From: Aquincola tertiaricarbonis
GTDB taxonomy: Bacteria; Pseudomonadota; Gammaproteobacteria; Burkholderiales; Burkholderiaceae_C
Length of the DNA stretch: 64,000 bases
Assembly: GCF_000969605.1 (NCBI RefSeq)
Contig: NZ_JZUE01000008.1
Location: 186,001-250,000 of the forward strand
Direction of reading: 5' to 3'
Positions 7,226-15,138 of this stretch are shown here, in pieces; the stretch's first letter is position 1, and every line of letters begins with the position of its first letter. The notes under the pieces are model-generated. The model had not been told where the DNA came from. It did no database searches and worked only from the letters and a program-made list of their open reading frames with translations. The position numbers were made by a program, and so were the translations under genes.

Positions 7226-8616
7226 CGGCGCTGCATGAACTGTCCGCCGCCGCGCTGGCGGCGCTGTACCGCAGCGGCCAGGCTTCGCCGGTGGAAGCGA
7301 CGCAGGCGGTGCTGGACCACGTCGCGCGATGGGAGCCGCAGCTCAAGGCGCTGTACGCCCACGACCCCGAGGTGGCGCTGCAGATGGCGCGTGAAAGCGA
7401 ACGGCGCTGGCAGGCCGGCCAGCCGCTGTCACCCCTGGACGGCGTGCCCTGCACCATCAAGGAAAACATCGCCACCCGTGGCGTGCCGCAGCCGATGGGC
7501 AGCGCCGCCACCGAGCTGAAGCCCGCGGCCGACGACGCACCGCCGGCCGCGCGGCTGCGCGAAGCCGGCTGCGTGTTCCTGGGCAAGACGACCATGCCCG
7601 ACTGGGGCATGTTGTCCTCGGGGCTGTCCAGCTTCCATCCGTTGACGCGCAACCCATGGGACCTGTCGAAGAACCCGGGCGGTTCGTCGGCCGGCGCCGG
7701 CGCGGCCGCCGCGGCGGGTTATGGGCCGCTGCACATCGGCACCGACATCGGCGGCTCCATCCGGCTGCCAGCCGGCTGGTGCGGCGTGGTGGGCTTCAAG
7801 CCCAGCCTGGGCCGGGTGCCGATCAATCCGCCGTATGCCGGCCGGGTGGCCGGCCCGATGACCCGCACGGTGGAAGACGCCGCGCTGATGATGGCCGCGC
7901 TGGCCCGCCCCGACTGGCGCGACGCGATGAGCCTGCCTGCCCAGGCCATCGACTGGCATGCGCTCGACTTGTCTATACAAGGCAAGCGCATCGGCCTGTT
8001 GATGGACGCCGGCTGGGGCGATGCGGTGCAGCCCGAGGTGGCCGCAGCGGTGGTGGCCGCGGCGCAGGCCTTCGAGCGGGCCGGCGCCATCGTCGAGCCG
8101 ATCGGCCCGATCTCCACCCGCGCGATGGTCGACGGGCTCGACCGCTTCTGGCGCATGCGCTCCTGGCTGGACTACAGCGCGCTGCCGCCCGCGCGCCAGC
8201 AGAAGGTGCTGCCCTACATCCGCGCCTGGGTGGAAGGCGGCGCCGGCCTGAGCGGCGCCGAGGTCTTCAACGGCTACAGCCAGATGGGCGCGCTGCGCGA
8301 TGCGGCCGTGGCCGCCTGCCAGCCGTACGACTTCGTGCTGTCGCCGGTGAGCCCGATGCCCGCCTTTCCGGCCCGGCAGGCCAGCCCGCTGGACGACTCG
8401 GCGCGGCCCTTCGAGCACATCGCCTTCACGCTGCCCTACAACATGAGCGAGCAGCCGGCGGTGTCCATCAATTGCGGCTACACCGCCGGCGGGCTGCCCA
8501 TCGGCCTGCAGATCGCCGGCCGCCGCCACGACGACCTGGGCGTGCTGCGCGCCGCGCGCCTGTATGAGCAGTTGCGCGGCGAACAGCGGCCCTGGCCGCA
8601 TCCACCGGGGCCTTGA
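7222..8616 (+). CDS. amidase-signature family hydrolase
   Basis: A 464-residue amidase-signature enzyme with the full Ser-cisSer-Lys triad: Lys80 in TIKEN, cis-Ser155 in GGSSAG and nucleophile Ser179 in DIGGSIR. The spacings of 75 and 24 residues match known members of the family. It hydrolyses a C-N amide bond to acid plus ammonia. There is no signal peptide, so it should act in the cytoplasm on imported substrate. ATG 7222 overlaps the binding-protein stop, coupling uptake to hydrolysis. Codons 250-253 (TTG TCT ATA CAA) are rare in this GC-rich DNA and form an operator-like palindrome, noted separately. Confidence 0.93.
   Translation: MTALHELSAAALAALYRSGQASPVEATQAVLDHVARWEPQLKALYAHDPEVALQMARESERRWQAGQPLSPLDGVPCTIKENIATRGVPQPMGSAATELKPAADDAPPAARLREAGCVFLGKTTMPDWGMLSSGLSSFHPLTRNPWDLSKNPGGSSAGAGAAAAAGYGPLHIGTDIGGSIRLPAGWCGVVGFKPSLGRVPINPPYAGRVAGPMTRTVEDAALMMAALARPDWRDAMSLPAQAIDWHALDLSIQGKRIGLLMDAGWGDAVQPEVAAAVVAAAQAFERAGAIVEPIGPISTRAMVDGLDRFWRMRSWLDYSALPPARQQKVLPYIRAWVEGGAGLSGAEVFNGYSQMGALRDAAVAACQPYDFVLSPVSPMPAFPARQASPLDDSARPFEHIAFTLPYNMSEQPAVSINCGYTAGGLPIGLQIAGRRHDDLGVLRAARLYEQLRGEQRPWPHPPGP
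7968..7981. promoter_or_regulatory. HutC/GntR-type operator word inside the amidase gene
   Basis: CTTGTCTATACAAG is a near-perfect palindrome (12 of 14 positions) and contains GTCTATAC, which fits the GTMTAKAC core described for HutC-subfamily GntR regulators. It uses TCT and ATA codons that are otherwise avoided here. It lies about 750 bp inside the amidase coding region, so repressor binding would act as an internal roadblock, or the match may be chance. No GntR gene is visible in the window. Confidence 0.35.
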
Positions 8617-8618
8617 CC

Positions 8619-9998
8619 ATGGCGCTGCACGACGATCGAGGGCTGTTGACCGGTACGTCGTCGCAGCCGGCACTGGCCGCGGCGCAGCAGGCGCTGTGGC
8701 GCATGATGAGCTTCTACGACGCGCCGGTGGCCGACCTGGACACCGCCATCGCGCACGACCCGCAGTGGCTGCTGCCGCGGCTGATGAAGGCGGGCTACCT
8801 GTTGAGCCTGACCGAGCCGGCGATGGTGGCCGAGGCCGCCCAGGTGCTGGACGACGCCGCGCCGCTCGAGGCCGATGCACCGCCGCGCGAGCGGGCCCAT
8901 GCCGCTGCCGTGCGCATGACGCTGGAAGGCCGCTGGCAGGCTGCCTGCAAGGCCTGGGACGAACTGCTGGTGGCCCATCCGCGCGACGCGCTGGCGCTGC
9001 AGTGGGCCCACCTCTGGGACTTCTACCGCGGCGACGCCCTGAACCTTCGCCAGCGCGTGGCCCGCGCGCTGCCCGAATGGGACGAGGCCGACACGCTGTA
9101 CCCGCAGGTGCTGGCGCTGCATGCCTTCGGCCTGGAGGAGTGCCACCTGTACCCGCAGGCCGAGGAGGCCGGCCGCCGCGCCCTCGCGCTGGACCCTCGA
9201 ACGCCGTGGGCCGTGCATGCGGTGGCGCACGTGATGGAGATGCAGGGCCGGCTGGACGACGGCGCCGCCTGGCTGCGCCAGCACCAGCCGCAATGGGCGG
9301 AGGGCAACGGCTTTGCCGGCCACCTGTGGTGGCATGCGGCGCTCTTCAGGCTGGAGGCGCTGGACCTGGCCGGCGCGCTGCGGCTGGTGGATGCGCACCT
9401 GTCGGGCGATGCGCTGCAGATCACGCTGCAGCGGCTGGACGCGGCTTCGCTGCTGTGGCGGCTGCAGCTGCTGGGCGCCGACGTGGGGCCGCGCTGGCGT
9501 GCTCTGGCCGACGGCTGGCCGATGGCCGAGCAGGCCGCCGGCCACTATGCCTTCAACGACGTGCATGCGGTGATGGTGCTGCTGGGCGCTGGCGAGATCG
9601 GCCGCGCGGAGGCCTGGCTGGCGCGCTGCGCCGAACGGGCGCTGGCCGCGGAGGACGCACGCCGCAGCAACCACGGCATGGCACGCGAGGTGGGCCTGCC
9701 GCTGATGCGGGCGCTGCTGGCCCATGTGCGCGGCGATGCGGCCGGCGCGGCGGTGTCGCTGTACGGTGTGCGTGAGGTGGCGGCACGTTTCGGCGGCAGC
9801 CATGCGCAGCGCGACCTGGTGGACCTGAGCCTGCTCGCCGCGGCCGCCGATGCACCCGGCGGCGAGAGCAGCGAGGCCCGCGCCATCGGCCGCGCGGTGC
9901 TGCATGAGCGGCTGCTGGCCAAGCCGGCCACGCCGATGACGCGGCACTGGGCCTCGCGCCTGGGCCTGTCGGAACGGGCCGCACGGAGGCTGGCGTGA
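8619..9998 (+). CDS. TPR-like (TTC38-type) repeat protein
   Basis: A 459-residue soluble, all-helical protein resembling the tetratricopeptide repeat protein 38 group. Repeating helix pairs are visible, for example ALALDPRTPWAVHAVAHVME and the conserved FAGHLWWHAALF and HYAFNDVHAV blocks. It has no signal peptide or membrane segment. The start is ATG 8619; a TTG at 8613 overlapping the amidase stop would add two residues and is possible. It sits in the transporter/amidase operon and overlaps the next gene by GTGA. The role is unknown; such proteins often scaffold partners. The position suggests a link to the amide uptake and hydrolysis pathway. Confidence 0.8.
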   Translation: MALHDDRGLLTGTSSQPALAAAQQALWRMMSFYDAPVADLDTAIAHDPQWLLPRLMKAGYLLSLTEPAMVAEAAQVLDDAAPLEADAPPRERAHAAAVRMTLEGRWQAACKAWDELLVAHPRDALALQWAHLWDFYRGDALNLRQRVARALPEWDEADTLYPQVLALHAFGLEECHLYPQAEEAGRRALALDPRTPWAVHAVAHVMEMQGRLDDGAAWLRQHQPQWAEGNGFAGHLWWHAALFRLEALDLAGALRLVDAHLSGDALQITLQRLDAASLLWRLQLLGADVGPRWRALADGWPMAEQAAGHYAFNDVHAVMVLLGAGEIGRAEAWLARCAERALAAEDARRSNHGMAREVGLPLMRALLAHVRGDAAGAAVSLYGVREVAARFGGSHAQRDLVDLSLLAAAADAPGGESSEARAIGRAVLHERLLAKPATPMTRHWASRLGLSERAARRLA

Positions 9999-10369
9999 AA
10001 CGGCGGGCGCCGCCGCCCACGCAGGCCGAGCGCGAGGCCGAGCTGCGCAGCCTGGACGACCGCATCGGCGAACAGCTGCGTGCCGGCCAGGACGAGATGC
10101 GCGCCAGCCCCGCCTGGGGCAAGCCGCTGCCCGACGACGGTGGCGCCCACGTGCCGCAGGAGCTGCGCATGGCCTTCAAGCTGCTGAAGAACGCCGGCCA
10201 CGTGCCCGCGGAGGTGGGCCTGATGCAGGAGCTGCAGGCCTGGCGCGACGAGCTGGCCCGCCTGCCGGCCGACAGCGCGGAAGCCGCCACGCTCAGGCGT
10301 CGCATCGGCGAGCGCGAGCTGCTGATCAAGGTGCGCATCGAGCGGCTGGCGCGCACCAGGTCGCTGTAG
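9995..10369 (+). CDS. DUF1992 (DnaJ-homologue subfamily C member 28-like) protein
   Basis: A 124-residue protein of the DUF1992 family, often called DnaJ-family domain protein although it has no J domain. The diagnostic stretch runs from PAWGKPLPDD through HVPQELRMAFKLLKNAGHVP. The remainder is charged and helical, with a C-terminal heptad-like region (ATLRRRIGERELLIKVRIERL). It starts with GTG 9995, overlapping the preceding TPR gene by GTGA, and is the last gene of the operon. Function is unknown in the family. There is no HPD motif, so it should not be annotated as a functional DnaJ. Confidence 0.88.
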   Translation: MKRRAPPPTQAEREAELRSLDDRIGEQLRAGQDEMRASPAWGKPLPDDGGAHVPQELRMAFKLLKNAGHVPAEVGLMQELQAWRDELARLPADSAEAATLRRRIGERELLIKVRIERLARTRSL

Positions 10370-10374
10370 CTCGT

Positions 10375-11016
10375 CTAGACGTGTGGCATGGCCGGCTGCT
10401 CGGTGGCGAACACCTTCTGCACCGCCGGCCGGGCCAGCATGCGCTGCAGGTAGGGTCCGATGTGCGGCAGGCTGCGCGCGGGGCGGCCGAAGCCGCGCGT
10501 CCAGCGGCACAGCACGAAGGCCAGTGCATCGGCGGCGCTGTAGTCCGTGCCCAGCAGCCATGGGCCCTCGTGCGAGCCGAGGTGCGTGTCCAGCTGGTCC
10601 AGCATGCGGCCGATGGCGGCCTCCGCATGGGCCTTCACCGCCGCGGCGCCGGCTGCATCGTCGGCCATGCGGTCGGGGTAGAAGTAGTGGATCAGCATGG
10701 CCTGCAGCGTGTTGGTCATCCACACCAGCCACTTGTAGAACTCGGCCCGCTCCGGCGTGCCGACGCCGGGCGCCAGAACCGCATCGGGGTGCGTGTCGGC
10801 CAGGTGCAGCAGGATGGCGGCGGTCTCGTACAGCACCAGGTCGCCGTCCTGCAGCACCGGGATCAGGCCGTTGGGGTTGAGCTTCAGGTACTCGGGCGAC
10901 TTGTGCGCCGCGTGCTCGCGGTCCACGCGCACCAGTTCGAAGGGCACGCCCAGTTCTTCCAGCAGGATGTGCGGCGCCATGCTGGCATTGCCGGGGTAGT
11001 AGTGCAGATGGATCAT
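10375..11016 (-). CDS. glutathione S-transferase family protein
   Basis: A 213-residue cytosolic GST. The N-terminal thioredoxin-like domain begins MIHLHYYPGNASMAPHILLE and contains the cis-Pro/glutathione-binding stretch GLIPVLQDGDLVLYETAAI. The all-helical C-terminal domain holds the N-capping box region LGTDYSAADALAFVL. Ser12 or Tyr residues near the start are candidate catalytic residues. ATG 11016 is the only start that fits the domain. The gene converges with the DUF1992 gene with 5 nt between stops. The substrate cannot be told from sequence; the family conjugates or isomerises electrophiles using glutathione. Confidence 0.93.
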   Translation of the reverse strand: MIHLHYYPGNASMAPHILLEELGVPFELVRVDREHAAHKSPEYLKLNPNGLIPVLQDGDLVLYETAAILLHLADTHPDAVLAPGVGTPERAEFYKWLVWMTNTLQAMLIHYFYPDRMADDAAGAAAVKAHAEAAIGRMLDQLDTHLGSHEGPWLLGTDYSAADALAFVLCRWTRGFGRPARSLPHIGPYLQRMLARPAVQKVFATEQPAMPHV

Positions 11017-11146
11017 CGTGATGGCTCCGGCGCCCGGGGCCCGGGCGGGGCGCAAGGTTAGCCGGTGTTTACGGCGCTGTTGAGCTGTTGGGCCCGCGCA
11101 CGGCGCTGGAACAATCGCGCAGCCACCGCTTCCGCCCGCCGTCGCC

Positions 11147-11449
11147 ATGAACCGCCTTGCCCTGCACCTCGCCAAGCATCCTGCGGCCACGCCCTTCGCC
11201 ATCGGCGCCGGGCTGGGCGCGGTGGCCGGCTTGATGCTGCAGGTGGGCATCGGCGGCGTTGCCGGCCTGCTGATGGCGCTGCTGCTGGTGGCATCGGGCA
11301 CCGCCTCGGCACTGTGCCTGCAGCTGCACCGGCGGCCCCTGCCGGCCGGGCCGGTGCGCCGGCAGGCACTGCGCGCCTGGGGCGTGGCCATCGGCCTGGG
11401 CATGGCCGCCGCGCTGTGCGGCATCGACCTGGCGATCGGCGCGCGTTAG
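11147..11449 (+). CDS. small membrane protein of unknown function
   Basis: A 100-residue hydrophobic protein with two or three predicted membrane helices: about residues 14-35, 36-57 and 77-97. The segments are rich in Gly and Ala, typical of tight helix packing. It starts at ATG 11147 in the gap downstream of the divergent GST gene. Its stop overlaps the stop of the convergent LysR gene (shared TTAG), so both ends are tightly constrained. I do not recognise the family. Periodicity of hydrophobic segments supports a real coding region, but no function is proposed. Confidence 0.6.
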   Translation: MNRLALHLAKHPAATPFAIGAGLGAVAGLMLQVGIGGVAGLLMALLLVASGTASALCLQLHRRPLPAGPVRRQALRAWGVAIGLGMAAALCGIDLAIGAR

Positions 11450-12345
11450 GCCGCCAGCCGCGCCTTCAGGAAGTCGATGAACAGCCGGGTCTTCACCGGC
11501 AGCTGCTCCCGCCGCGGGTGGTAGATGTACAGGCCGTCGAACGATGGGCTGAACTTCTGCAGCACCTCGACCAGCCGGCCCTCGGCCACCCAGCGCGCGG
11601 CTGCCTCGGGCAGCACATGGCACACGCCCACGCCCTGCGCCGCGGCCTCCAGCATCGTCATCCAGTGATTGACGATCAGGCTGCCGCTGACCGACAGCGC
11701 GACGATGCGCCGGCGCTCCAGGAACTCCCAGCGGTAGGGCGCACCGGTGGAAGCCAGCCGGTAGTTGATGCAGTTGTGCTGCAGCAGGTCGGCCGGCACC
11801 TGCGGCGTGCCGCGGCGGGCCAGGTAGTCGGGTGAGGCGTAGGTACGCAGCCGGAATTCGCGCGTGAGCGGCACCGCGATCATGTCGCGCTGCAGCGATT
11901 CGCCGAGGCGGATGCCGGCGTCGAAGCCTTCCTTGACGATGTCCACCAGCGCATCCTGGTAGGCCAGCTCCAGCGTGATGTGCGGATGCAGCCGCGCGAA
12001 GTCGCCCAGCAGCGGCTCGATCAGCAGCTGGCCGGCCACCATCGGCAGCGTGATGCGCAGCAGGCCGCCGGGCACGCTGGCCTGCATCTGCAGGTCCTCG
12101 GTGGCCTGCGCCATGCCGGTGAGCAGCGGCGACACGCGCTCCCAGTAGGCGCGGCCGGCTTCGGTGAGGTTCACGCTGCGGGTGGTGCGCTCGAACAGCC
12201 GCACGCCCAGGCGGGCCTCCAGCTTGCGGATGGTCTGAGACACCGCGGCTGGCGTCACGCCCAGCAGGTGGGCTGCGCCAGTGATGCTGCGCAGCTCCGC
12301 GGTGCGGGCGAAGGCCGTCATGGCGGCCAGGATGTCGGGGTTCAT
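11446..12345 (-). CDS. LysR-family transcriptional regulator of the iorAB-like genes
   Basis: A 299-residue LysR-type regulator beginning MNPDILAAMTAFARTAELRS. The helix-turn-helix spans about residues 17-40 (ITGAAHLLGVTPAAVSQTIRKLE), followed by the linker helix and effector domain. The conserved stretch FDAGIRLGESLQRDMIAVPL marks the CrgA/DsdC-like effector group. ATG 12345 is preferred; an in-frame TTG at 12351 is the alternative. It is divergent from the 2Fe-2S/molybdopterin pair at 12441, and an imperfect inverted repeat lies between them, so it very likely controls that pair. Confidence 0.92.
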   Translation of the reverse strand: MNPDILAAMTAFARTAELRSITGAAHLLGVTPAAVSQTIRKLEARLGVRLFERTTRSVNLTEAGRAYWERVSPLLTGMAQATEDLQMQASVPGGLLRITLPMVAGQLLIEPLLGDFARLHPHITLELAYQDALVDIVKEGFDAGIRLGESLQRDMIAVPLTREFRLRTYASPDYLARRGTPQVPADLLQHNCINYRLASTGAPYRWEFLERRRIVALSVSGSLIVNHWMTMLEAAAQGVGVCHVLPEAAARWVAEGRLVEVLQKFSPSFDGLYIYHPRREQLPVKTRLFIDFLKARLAA

Positions 12346-12361
12346 TGCCAAGTACTGCTTA

Positions 12362-12393
12362 AAAGGCCATGCACTTTTATTGTGTATGCCTTT
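12362..12393. promoter_or_regulatory. inverted repeat, candidate LysR operator upstream of iorA
   Basis: AAAGGCCATGCAC and GTGTATGCCTTT face each other across TTTTATT. The arms match except for one substitution and one missing base. The element sits in the 95-bp, AT-richer gap between the LysR gene and the iorA-like gene, about 50-80 bp upstream of the latter. This is the usual place for a LysR activation site. Confidence 0.5.
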
Positions 12394-12440
12394 CGAGTCG
12401 GGCTGGGCACACTCCTTCGCTTCATTCCGGAGGCCCGTCC

Positions 12441-12902
<462 letters not shown>

Positions 12903-12912
12903 AGGAGCGACC

Positions 12913-15138
12913 ATGACCGCACACACCACGGATCGCCTGCCCGCCGCGCTGCCGCGTCGCAGTTTCCTGAAGATGGCCGCCGGCAGCGGCTTCGCGCTTG
13001 GCCTGTATCCGCTGGCGGGCGCCGCCCAGGGCACGCCGCCCGCCACGCCGCAAGGTGCCGCGGTGGCCGCCGCGATGGCCGGCGAACTCAAGCCCAGCCA
13101 GCAGCCCGGCGCCTTCGTGCGAGTGGCCGCAGACGGCGCGGTGACCGTGATGGTCAACCGCCTGGACTTCGGCCAGGGCGTGCACACCGCGCTGCCCATG
13201 CTGGTGGCCGAGGAGATGGATGCCGACTGGCGACTGGTGCGGGCCGAGCTGGCGCCGGCCGCCGAGGCCTACAAGGACGCCGGTTTCGGCATCCAGATGG
13301 TCGGCGGCTCCAACTCCATCAAGAGCTCGTGGCTGCAGTACCGGGAGCTGGGCGCCCGGGCCCGTGCGATGTTCGTCAACGCCGCGGCCCAGCGCTGGAA
13401 CGTGCCGGCCTCGCAGGTGCGCGTGGCCGACGGCGTGGTGAGCGCCGGCAGCCGCCGCGCCACCTTCGGCGAGCTGGCCGAGGCGGCCATGAAGCAGCCG
13501 GTGCCGGCCAGCGTCACGCTCAAGCAGCCGGCCGACTTCAAGCTGCTGGGCCAGCCGACGCGCCGGCTCGATGCACCGGCCAAGTCCAGTGGCCGGCAGT
13601 CGTTCGGCATCGACCTGCGGCCGGCGCAGGCCCGGGTGGTGCTGATCGCGCGGCCGCCGGTGTTCGGCGCGAAGCTGGCCTCGGTGGACGATGCCAAGGC
13701 GCTGGCCGTCAAGGGCGTGTCCAAGGTGCTGCGCATTCCGCTGGACCGCGGCGCCACCGGCGTGGCGGTGGTGGCCGACGGCTACTGGCCGGCCAAGATG
13801 GGCCGCGACGCGCTCGGCTTGAGCTGGAACACCGACGGCGTGGAGAAGGTGAGCACCGACGCGCTGCTGCAGCGCTACAGCGAGATGGCCAGGCAGCCCG
13901 GCCTGAAGGCCCGCGTGGCCGACACCTCGGCCCTGGCCGGCGCGCCGCGCCGCATCAGCGCCGAGTACCGCTTCCCGTACCTGGCGCATGCGCCGATGGA
14001 GCCGCTCAACTGCGTGATCGACTTCCGCGGCGATGCCTGCACCGTGACCGTGGGCTCCCAGTTCCAGACGCTGGATCACGCCGCCGTGGCCGCCACCCTG
14101 GGCCTGCCGCCCGACAAGGTGACGCTGAACACCGCGATGGCCGGTGGCGGCTTCGGCCGGCGCGCGGTGCCTTCGTCGGAATACGTGGTGGAAGCCGCGC
14201 AGGTGGCCAAGGCCTGGCGCGCCGCCGGCGGGCAGGGCCCGCTGCAGCTGATGTGGAGCCGCGAGGACGACATCCGCGGCGGCTACTACCGGCCGATGCA
14301 TGTGCACCGCGCCGAGATCGGGCTGGACGCGCAGGGCAAGGTGCTGGCCTGGCAGCACACCATCGTCGGCCAGTCCATCCTCACCGGCACGCCGTTCGAG
14401 TCCTTCATGGTGAAGAACGGCATCGACGCGGTGTCCACCGAAGGCGTGGTGGACACGCCCTATGGCTTCCCCATCGCGCTGGACGTGCACCATCCCAAGG
14501 TGAACGTGCCGGTGCTGTGGTGGCGCTCGGTGGGCCACACCCACACCGCCTACGTGATGGAAACGCTGGTGGACGAACTGGCCGCGGCCGCAGGCCAGGA
14601 CCCGGTGGCCTACCGCCGCACGCTGCTGGGCGACCGCCATCCGCGCATCCGTGCCGCGCTCGACCTGGCGGTGGCGCGCTCCGGCTACGGCCAGCGCAAG
14701 CTGCCCGCCGGCCGTGCCTGGGGCGTGGCGGTGCACGAGTCCTTCTCGTCGGTGGTGGCCTATGTGGTGGAGGCGTCGGTGGCCGATGGCCAGCCGGTGC
14801 TGCACCGGGCCGTGGCCGGCGTGCATTGCAACTTCGCGGTCAATCCGCTGACGGTGGAGGCGCAGGTGCAGGGCGCGGTGCTCATGGCGCTGGGCACCAC
14901 GCTGCCCGGCGCGGCCATCACGCTGAAGGACGGCGTGGTGGAGCAGAGCAACTTCGGCGACTACACCGTGGCGCGCATGAACCAGATGCCGCAGGTGGAG
15001 GTGCACATCGTGCCCAGCACCGAGGCGCCCACCGGCATGGGCGAGCCCGGCTTCCCGGCGCTGGCGCCGGCCCTGGCCAATGCGGTGGCCGCGCTCACCG
15101 GCCAGCGGCTGCGCGAGCTGCCCTTCAAGCTGGCCTAG
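12913..15138 (+). CDS. iorB: molybdopterin-binding large subunit of a molybdenum hydroxylase (IorB-like)
   Basis: A 741-residue catalytic subunit of the aldehyde/isoquinoline oxidoreductase family. A twin-arginine signal (PRRSFLKMAAGSGFALGLYP) indicates Tat export with the folded small subunit as passenger. Molybdopterin-contacting blocks are visible: FGQGVHTALPML, AMAGGGFGRRA, and the C-terminal PTGMGEPGFPALAPA with the catalytic Glu. GAAGGAG precedes ATG 12913. It hydroxylates an N-heterocycle or oxidises an aldehyde using water; the actual substrate is unknown. Its stop shares a CTAG tetranucleotide with the convergent EAL gene. Confidence 0.92.
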   Translation: MTAHTTDRLPAALPRRSFLKMAAGSGFALGLYPLAGAAQGTPPATPQGAAVAAAMAGELKPSQQPGAFVRVAADGAVTVMVNRLDFGQGVHTALPMLVAEEMDADWRLVRAELAPAAEAYKDAGFGIQMVGGSNSIKSSWLQYRELGARARAMFVNAAAQRWNVPASQVRVADGVVSAGSRRATFGELAEAAMKQPVPASVTLKQPADFKLLGQPTRRLDAPAKSSGRQSFGIDLRPAQARVVLIARPPVFGAKLASVDDAKALAVKGVSKVLRIPLDRGATGVAVVADGYWPAKMGRDALGLSWNTDGVEKVSTDALLQRYSEMARQPGLKARVADTSALAGAPRRISAEYRFPYLAHAPMEPLNCVIDFRGDACTVTVGSQFQTLDHAAVAATLGLPPDKVTLNTAMAGGGFGRRAVPSSEYVVEAAQVAKAWRAAGGQGPLQLMWSREDDIRGGYYRPMHVHRAEIGLDAQGKVLAWQHTIVGQSILTGTPFESFMVKNGIDAVSTEGVVDTPYGFPIALDVHHPKVNVPVLWWRSVGHTHTAYVMETLVDELAAAAGQDPVAYRRTLLGDRHPRIRAALDLAVARSGYGQRKLPAGRAWGVAVHESFSSVVAYVVEASVADGQPVLHRAVAGVHCNFAVNPLTVEAQVQGAVLMALGTTLPGAAITLKDGVVEQSNFGDYTVARMNQMPQVEVHIVPSTEAPTGMGEPGFPALAPALANAVAALTGQRLRELPFKLA

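Noticed and set aside
9995-10369. Calling the DUF1992 protein a DnaJ chaperone
   Set aside because: It has no J domain or HPD motif.
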